22,946 bases of DNA. Source: Candidatus Latescibacterota bacterium. GTDB taxonomy: Bacteria > Latescibacterota > UBA2968 > UBA8231. The translations under genes and the position numbers were made by a program. The notes beneath the pieces are model-generated. The model had not been told where the DNA came from, did not search any database, and saw only the letters and a list, made by a program, of their open reading frames with translations. Shown here piece after piece: positions 16,121 through 22,946 of this stretch; position 1 is the stretch's first letter, and the number at the start of each line of letters is the position of its first letter. Where the stretch lies: positions 9,940-32,885 of the forward strand of contig JAGWBY010000095.1 in NCBI GenBank assembly GCA_021295675.1. The letters run 5' to 3'.

Positions 16121-16381
16121 TTATATCTCGCTCGCCATTTGCTGAGCGCGTTTGATGTCTTGCCGCTGCGTCGATTTGTCGCCACCGCATAGCAGGATCA
16201 CCACGGTGTTTCGCCGAATTGCGTAGTAGGCGCGATAGCCCTTGCCGACGCCAACCGATTTGTGGTCGCCAAAGTTGCCGTCTTCGATGCGTTCAATTCG
16301 GGAAACTATCGAGACCCTAGCGCGTCGATCGCCGAGTCGCTTGAGCCAATTCTCAAAGACCTCGGTATAGACGATTTCCAT
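16121..16381 (-). CDS. RelE/HigB-like toxin (addiction module), apparently with an internal in-frame loss
   Basis: The 86-residue product matches the RelE/HigB-like addiction-module killer family, mRNA interferases acting at the ribosome: EVFENWLKRLGDRRAR, RIERIEDGNFGDHKSVG and LLCGGDKSTQRQDIKRAQ. Between KSVG and GKGYRAYY the family normally has a segment like EGVSELRIxYG; here only VG remains, so about 27 bases look lost in-frame near 16245-16253. That strand is part of the fold core, so the protein may be inactive. The ATG at 16381 was chosen because it gives the family start MEIVYT. The gene precedes its antitoxin by nine bases and is divergent from the radical SAM gene. Confidence 0.83.
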   Translation of the reverse strand: MEIVYTEVFENWLKRLGDRRARVSIVSRIERIEDGNFGDHKSVGVGKGYRAYYAIRRNTVVILLCGGDKSTQRQDIKRAQQMASEI

Positions 16382-16499
16382 AGTCGCAATGTCCCTTTTT
16401 GAGGACATATTGTCAAGTAGATTCTTACGTATAGCGGATCACTTGCTTATACTTGGAAGTCTGTGGAAATCGTTTAGATTAGTCACCTGTTTGCTGCCC

Positions 16500-17507
16500 A
16501 TGTTCGATTTCATCTACGCCGAAGACTCCATCCTCGACCACCCGCGCACCCGCGCCCTAATCGATCGCTTCCCCCGCGCTCAGCTAGTCCCCTGCGCCCG
16601 CTACGGCGAGGTCTTCAACCGCACGGCGCAAAACTTCCGCCTGCAAAAGCGCCGCCCTGCACTCATCCTCGCCCACAAGGCCGGACGGCGAGTCCTCCCT
16701 GCCCCCGACGGTTACGGCATCGGCGGCGAGCGCAATTACTATTTCTCACACCTGCTCAACTGCCCCTACGACTGCCGCTACTGCTTCCTCCAAGGGCTGT
16801 ACCGCTCGGCTCACTTGGTCCTTTTTGTCAACTACGAGGACTTCCAGCAGGACATCGCCGCGCACATCGCCGCGGACGCATCCGATACGCCCTATTTCTT
16901 CTCTGGCTACGACTGCGATAGCCTTGCATTAGAGGGCATTACCCACTTTACAGCCGACTTCCTCCCCTTCTTTGCCGACCACCCGCAGGCGTACTTTGAA
17001 CTGCGCACCAAGAGCGTGCGCATCAAAACTCTACTTGCCACCGAGCCTCTACCCAACTGCGTCGTCGCCTTCAGCATGACCCCACCGGCGCTTGCCGACC
17101 AATTCGAAGTCGGCGCACCGCCGGTCGCTCGGCGCTTAGAAGCCATCGCCACCCTGCAAGAACGCGGCTGGCCCATTGGGCTGCGCTTTGATCCGCTGCT
17201 CTACGACCGCGCCTACGAGGAACGCTATCGCGACCTGTTCGCCCTCGTGTTCTCGCAAGTCCGCCGCGACGGTCTGCACTCAGTCAGCCTAGGCCAATTC
17301 CGCCTGCCGCAGGGCATGTACAAAACCATGCACAAGCTCTATCCAGACGAAAAACTCCTCGCCTATGGCTTGGAAGAAAAAGACGGCATGGTTTCCTATC
17401 GGCCTGCCTTGGCTAAAGAGCTACACGACTTTTGCGCGGATCAATTGCTCCAGTACATTCCCGCCGAGCTTTTCTTCCCCTGTCCCTCCACCACCCTACA
17501 GGTCTGA
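16500..17507 (+). CDS. Spore photoproduct lyase-family radical SAM protein
   Basis: This 335-residue protein belongs to the spore-photoproduct-lyase-like radical SAM family found in non-spore-forming bacteria. The CxxxCxxC cluster motif is NCPYDCRYC (C88, C92, C95) followed by FLQG. Flanking family features include YGIGGERNYYFSHLLNC, FVNYEDFQ, FFSGYDCDSLALE, ELRTKSVRIKTLL and LGLRFDP-like GLRFDPLLYD. True spore photoproduct lyases repair a UV thymine dimer in spores; the role of these homologues is not established to my knowledge. The ATG at 16500 opens the conserved region; an in-frame extension upstream to 16389 lies in the intergenic gap. The SDR start follows the stop by one base, so the two are co-transcribed. 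Confidence 0.85.
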   Translation: MFDFIYAEDSILDHPRTRALIDRFPRAQLVPCARYGEVFNRTAQNFRLQKRRPALILAHKAGRRVLPAPDGYGIGGERNYYFSHLLNCPYDCRYCFLQGLYRSAHLVLFVNYEDFQQDIAAHIAADASDTPYFFSGYDCDSLALEGITHFTADFLPFFADHPQAYFELRTKSVRIKTLLATEPLPNCVVAFSMTPPALADQFEVGAPPVARRLEAIATLQERGWPIGLRFDPLLYDRAYEERYRDLFALVFSQVRRDGLHSVSLGQFRLPQGMYKTMHKLYPDEKLLAYGLEEKDGMVSYRPALAKELHDFCADQLLQYIPAELFFPCPSTTLQV

Positions 17508-17508
17508 T

Positions 17509-18202
17509 ATGCGCGTCTTAGTCACCGGTGCCAGTTCCGGCATTGGCCGCGCCGTCTGCGAAAGGTCGCGCCATCGGCATTGCCCGCGATTTCGGCAAGT
17601 TCCCCTGCGATGACCATCGCTTCGAGGCACATGAGATCGACCTCGCCGACCTCGACCAACTTCCCGCCCATCTACAGACTCTCGTCGCCACCTACCCGGC
17701 CCTCGACGCCCTAGTCCTCAACGCCGGTGTAGGTCGCTTCGGCACCCTAGAGCAATTCTCATACGACCAAATCCGCGTCCTGATTGACCTCAATTTCACC
17801 AGTCACGTCTTCGTCGCCCGCGCTTTCCTTCCCTCCCTCAAAAAAGCCGGTCGCGGACACTTGGTCTTTATGGGTTCGGAAGCCGCGCTCACTGGCACGG
17901 CTCAAGGCAGCTTGTACTGCGCGGCCAAATTTGCCCTGCGCGGCCTTGCCCAAGCCCTGCGCGCCGAGTGCGCCCGCGCTGGCATCCGCGTCACGTTGGT
18001 CAACCCCGGCATGGTCCAGTCGCCCTTTTTCGACGAATTGGACTTCCGGCCCGGCCCGGAGCCCGACAACTACATCCTGCCGGAAGACGTCGCCGAGGTC
18101 ATCGTCCAAGCCCTGACCGCGCGCAATGGCACGGTACTCGACGAAATCAACCTCTCGCCGCAAAAAAAAGTGATCGAATTTGGCACGCGGAAGAAAAAGT
18201 AA
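17509..18202 (+). pseudogene. Short-chain dehydrogenase/reductase (SDR), frame broken near the N-terminus
   Basis: SDR enzymes are NAD(P)-dependent oxidoreductases. The start MRVLVTGASSGIGRAVCE shows the TGxxxGIG dinucleotide motif. After about 17562 the frame fails, and a second frame continues GRAIGIARDFGKFPCDD and runs to 18202 with NAGVG, a serine-containing strand (MGSEAAL), and the YxxxK catalytic pair in SLYCAAKFAL. Four to five residues between the two parts (usually like RLLAE) are absent, so about 14 bases seem deleted at 17560-17564. The start is one base after the radical SAM stop (TGATATG). The family commonly accompanies SPL-like and nucleosidase-like genes, as I recall. The substrate is unknown. 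Confidence 0.83.
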
Positions 18203-18257
18203 CCGACGCTAGCTGCTTGGTGTTTAATCTGTACCCATCGCAAGAAAGCCAACGGCC

Positions 18258-19094
18258 ATGCCCCAACGCATCCTCCTCGTCCTGCTCATCGCCACCTGTA
18301 CCCTCTCGTCCGGCTGCGCCACCGTCCGCCGCGAGTTGGGCTACGCCCTGATTTCCGATAAAACCGAACTCGAACTCGGCGCGAAGTTCGCCGCTCAAAT
18401 CGAAGCCCAACAACGCCTCCATCCCGACCGCCGCCTCCAGTCCTACATCCAGCGCATCACCAAGGCTCTGCTCCCCCCTGCCATAGAAGACCGCCCCGGC
18501 ATCCGCTACCGCGTTAAAGTCCTCGACGACCCCAAACAAATAAACGCCTTCGCCGTCCTCGGCGGCTATCTCTACGTCTATAGCGGCCTGCTGCTGATTG
18601 CCGAAGACGAAGCCGAGATCGCCGGAGTCCTCGCCCACGAGATCGGCCACATCGTCGGCCGCCACTCTGCCAACCAACTCGCCGCCCGCTTCGGCATGGA
18701 TCTCCTCACCAGCCTCGCTCTCGGCGAAGATCCCTACCAACTCGGCCAGATCGCCTCCCAGCTCGGCAGTGCCCGCTTCAGCCGCGACGACGAGCGCGAA
18801 GCCGATACCTTTGGCGTCCGCTACGCCATTGAGGCTGGGTACGACCCGCGCGGCCTGCTGCGCTTTTTTGAAAAACTGAAAAAGCTGGAAGCGCATCGGC
18901 GATCCGACCTAGAAAACCTGTTCGCCAGCCATCCACCTACCGGCGAGCGCATCCGCCGCATCGAGCGCCTGATCGACCAGTACGGGGCTAGCGGAGGCCA
19001 GAACTACCGCGCGCGGTTTGTGCGCGAGACCGAAATTCTGCGGCGCAAGCGCACCCCAGACACCATCTTTGACCGTCTTCGCCGTCTTGAGTAG
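18258..19094 (+). CDS. M48-family metallopeptidase lipoprotein
   Basis: The protein has a lipoprotein signal with lipobox LSSGC (C20). It carries the M48 zinc-peptidase motif HEIGH (H127, E128, H131), the third ligand in DDEREADTFG (E181), and the ASHPPTGERIRRIERL C-terminal signature. Relatives such as BepA act on outer-membrane protein assembly and quality control in the periplasm, although BepA also has a TPR domain that is lacking here (278 residues). It follows the SDR gene by 55 bases and precedes the RND adaptor by about 70 bases. The Shine-Dalgarno is weak. No damage is visible. Confidence 0.88.
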   Translation: MPQRILLVLLIATCTLSSGCATVRRELGYALISDKTELELGAKFAAQIEAQQRLHPDRRLQSYIQRITKALLPPAIEDRPGIRYRVKVLDDPKQINAFAVLGGYLYVYSGLLLIAEDEAEIAGVLAHEIGHIVGRHSANQLAARFGMDLLTSLALGEDPYQLGQIASQLGSARFSRDDEREADTFGVRYAIEAGYDPRGLLRFFEKLKKLEAHRRSDLENLFASHPPTGERIRRIERLIDQYGASGGQNYRARFVRETEILRRKRTPDTIFDRLRRLE

Positions 19095-19131
19095 CGCTCC
19101 TATTGTCCCAGTTCAATCCAATTCCTACTTT

Positions 19132-19156
19132 CTTGGCGCTTTCTTACTCTGCCAAG
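19132..19156 (+). other. Weak inverted repeat before the RND adaptor gene
   Basis: CTTGGC (19132-19137) and GCCAAG (19151-19156) are separated by 13 bases in the gap between the M48 peptidase and RND adaptor genes. It could bind a repressor of the efflux genes, as is common for RND pumps, but six-base arms are weak and no regulator gene is visible nearby. Confidence 0.2.
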
Positions 19157-19165
19157 GAAATCTAA

Positions 19166-20152
19166 ATGTCCCGTGTCTTCCTCCTGCTCCTGACCTTGCT
19201 GCCCGGCGCGCTCCTAGGCCAAGAACGCCCGCCGACGCCGGTCATCGTCGCCGAGGTCCTCGAACAACCGCTCGTCGAAGACCTCTCCTTTGTCGGGCGC
19301 ATCCTGCCCATGCGCTCCAGCCGAGTGCTCAGGCGCTTCGCGGAAGCTGGCCAAACCGTGCGCGGCGGCGATCCCCTCTTCGAATTAGCCAACGATCCGC
19401 TCCAAGCCTCGCTAGCCGAAGCCCAAGCCGATTTCGCACTGCGCCAGTTTAACTACGACCGCAGCCGCCAGTTGCGCGCCACCGACGCGGTCTCCGAGCA
19501 AGACCTGCGCGACGACGCCTACGAACTAGCCCGCGCCCAAGCCAAACTAGCCGGTCTGCAAGCGCAAGTAGAAGACCTCTTCGTCCGCGCCCCTTTCTCT
19601 GGACACATCATCCAGATCTTTACCGAGGTCGGCCAATGGGTCGGTCGCGGCGGCGAGATTGCCCAAGTAATCTCCATCGACACCGTCCGCGTGTACGTCG
19701 ATGTGCCCGAGCGCTACGTGTCGCAGTTCACCTTGGGCGACCGCGCCGACATCTTCGTCGATGCTCTCGGCGGCGACCCCATCGCCGGCCTCGTGGCCGT
19801 CATCCTCGCCGAGGGCTATGCCTCTTCCCACACCTTCCCGGTCGTTGTCGAGGCCACCAATCCAAAAGGTCGGATGCGCAGTAATATGTCCGCGCGCGTG
19901 CGCTTCCAGATCGCGCAACCCAAGACCTCGATTCTGGTGCACAAGGACGCCCTAGTCTCCGGCCCGCAAGGACAGGTCGTGTACCTCGCCCGCGACGGCA
20001 AGGCCGTCAGCCGCCCCGTCGAAACCGGACTAGCACACAAGGGCTACGTCGCCGTTACGGGCGAACTCGCACCCGGCGATCTAGCGGTAGTGCGCGGCAA
20101 CGAGCGGCTGATGGACGGCCAAGCCGTGCGCATCATCCGCAGGCAGCCATAG
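19166..20152 (+). CDS. RND efflux periplasmic adaptor (membrane fusion protein)
   Basis: The protein begins with a signal peptide (FLLLLTLLPGALLG) and follows the RND membrane-fusion-protein layout. An N-terminal half-lipoyl motif is followed by a coiled hairpin (LAEAQADFALRQF to LARAQAKLAGLQAQVEDL), the second lipoyl half (VRAPFSGHIIQIFTEVGQWV), then beta-barrel and membrane-proximal domains (GMRSNMSARVRF-like region). The first lipoyl half is short: PMRSSRV is followed directly by LRRFAEAGQTVRGGDPL, without the usual EVxGxV stretch. About 24 bases thus appear missing in-frame near 19323-19332. The ATG at 19166 has AAGGAA upstream. The permease gene starts six bases after its stop, forming an operon. 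Cargo cannot be predicted. Confidence 0.88.
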   Translation: MSRVFLLLLTLLPGALLGQERPPTPVIVAEVLEQPLVEDLSFVGRILPMRSSRVLRRFAEAGQTVRGGDPLFELANDPLQASLAEAQADFALRQFNYDRSRQLRATDAVSEQDLRDDAYELARAQAKLAGLQAQVEDLFVRAPFSGHIIQIFTEVGQWVGRGGEIAQVISIDTVRVYVDVPERYVSQFTLGDRADIFVDALGGDPIAGLVAVILAEGYASSHTFPVVVEATNPKGRMRSNMSARVRFQIAQPKTSILVHKDALVSGPQGQVVYLARDGKAVSRPVETGLAHKGYVAVTGELAPGDLAVVRGNERLMDGQAVRIIRRQP

Positions 20153-20158
20153 TCCGTC

Positions 20159-22946
<2,788 letters not shown>

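Noticed and set aside
16409..16453. Promoter for the SPL-like gene with TATACT at 16448-16453
   Set aside because: The -10 box is good, but no acceptable -35 hexamer lies 16-18 bases upstream, so I did not list it.
13481..16499. Direct repeats or an integrase site bounding the R-M/TA segment
   Set aside because: By eye the two edges share no repeat, and no integrase or transposase is encoded.

Overview
The window is 22.9 kb of mostly GC-rich DNA (41 of 60 bases in the line starting at 18601) from a Gram-negative bacterium. It encodes several lipoproteins, a fusion protein with an outer-membrane beta-barrel, and an RND efflux pump. Clues to lineage are lipoproteins with an NPLDP motif after the lipobox, an archaeal-type cytidylate kinase where gmk/rpoZ usually sit, a CoaBC with Bacteroidetes-like active-site changes, and a phytanoyl-CoA-dioxygenase-type protein. 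These hint at the FCB superphylum or a nearby candidate phylum such as Latescibacterota. This is an inference without a marker gene. No rRNA, tRNA, CRISPR array or transposase was seen.

Left block, 1-9519, all minus strand. Read in the direction of transcription it holds a DapF-family protein whose two catalytic cysteines are serines, a peptidase/propeller/Omp85-barrel fusion, a PQQ-propeller lipoprotein, a small membrane hairpin protein and an FN3/NHL-propeller lipoprotein. Then come yicC, an archaeal-type cytidylate kinase, coaBC and a type 4 uracil-DNA glycosylase cut by the window edge. Spacing is tight, with GTGA, TAAATG and ATGA junctions, so this is one or two operons. The first five genes look like an envelope group; the last four are nucleotide, cofactor and repair housekeeping.

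Middle block, 9520-16400. A plus-strand nucleosidase-like phosphorylase with a probably leaderless promoter overlaps a secreted TlpA-like thioredoxin protein. A broken PhyH-type dioxygenase follows, then a convergent EamA transporter. Next is an AT-richer island (25 of 60 GC in the line at 14341) with a type II restriction endonuclease and gamma-class adenine methyltransferase pair. A HigB/HigA-like toxin-antitoxin pair on the minus strand adjoins it, and both of its genes look damaged.

Right block, 16500-22946, plus strand: a spore-photoproduct-lyase-family radical SAM protein, a broken SDR, an M48 lipoprotein peptidase, an RND periplasmic adaptor and an RND permease that is open at the window edge and out of frame in five places.

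The most unusual feature crosses gene boundaries. At least eleven sites in seven genes appear to lack a short piece of conserved protein sequence, mostly about 14-28 bases. Nine of these shift the frame, and two (toxin and RND adaptor) look in-frame. An assembly or consensus artefact is the leading explanation, but the regularity deserves checking against raw reads. Other points of note are the doubly Cys-to-Ser DapF homologue, the kinase replacing gmk, and the peptidase-propeller-barrel fusion with its lipoprotein neighbours.
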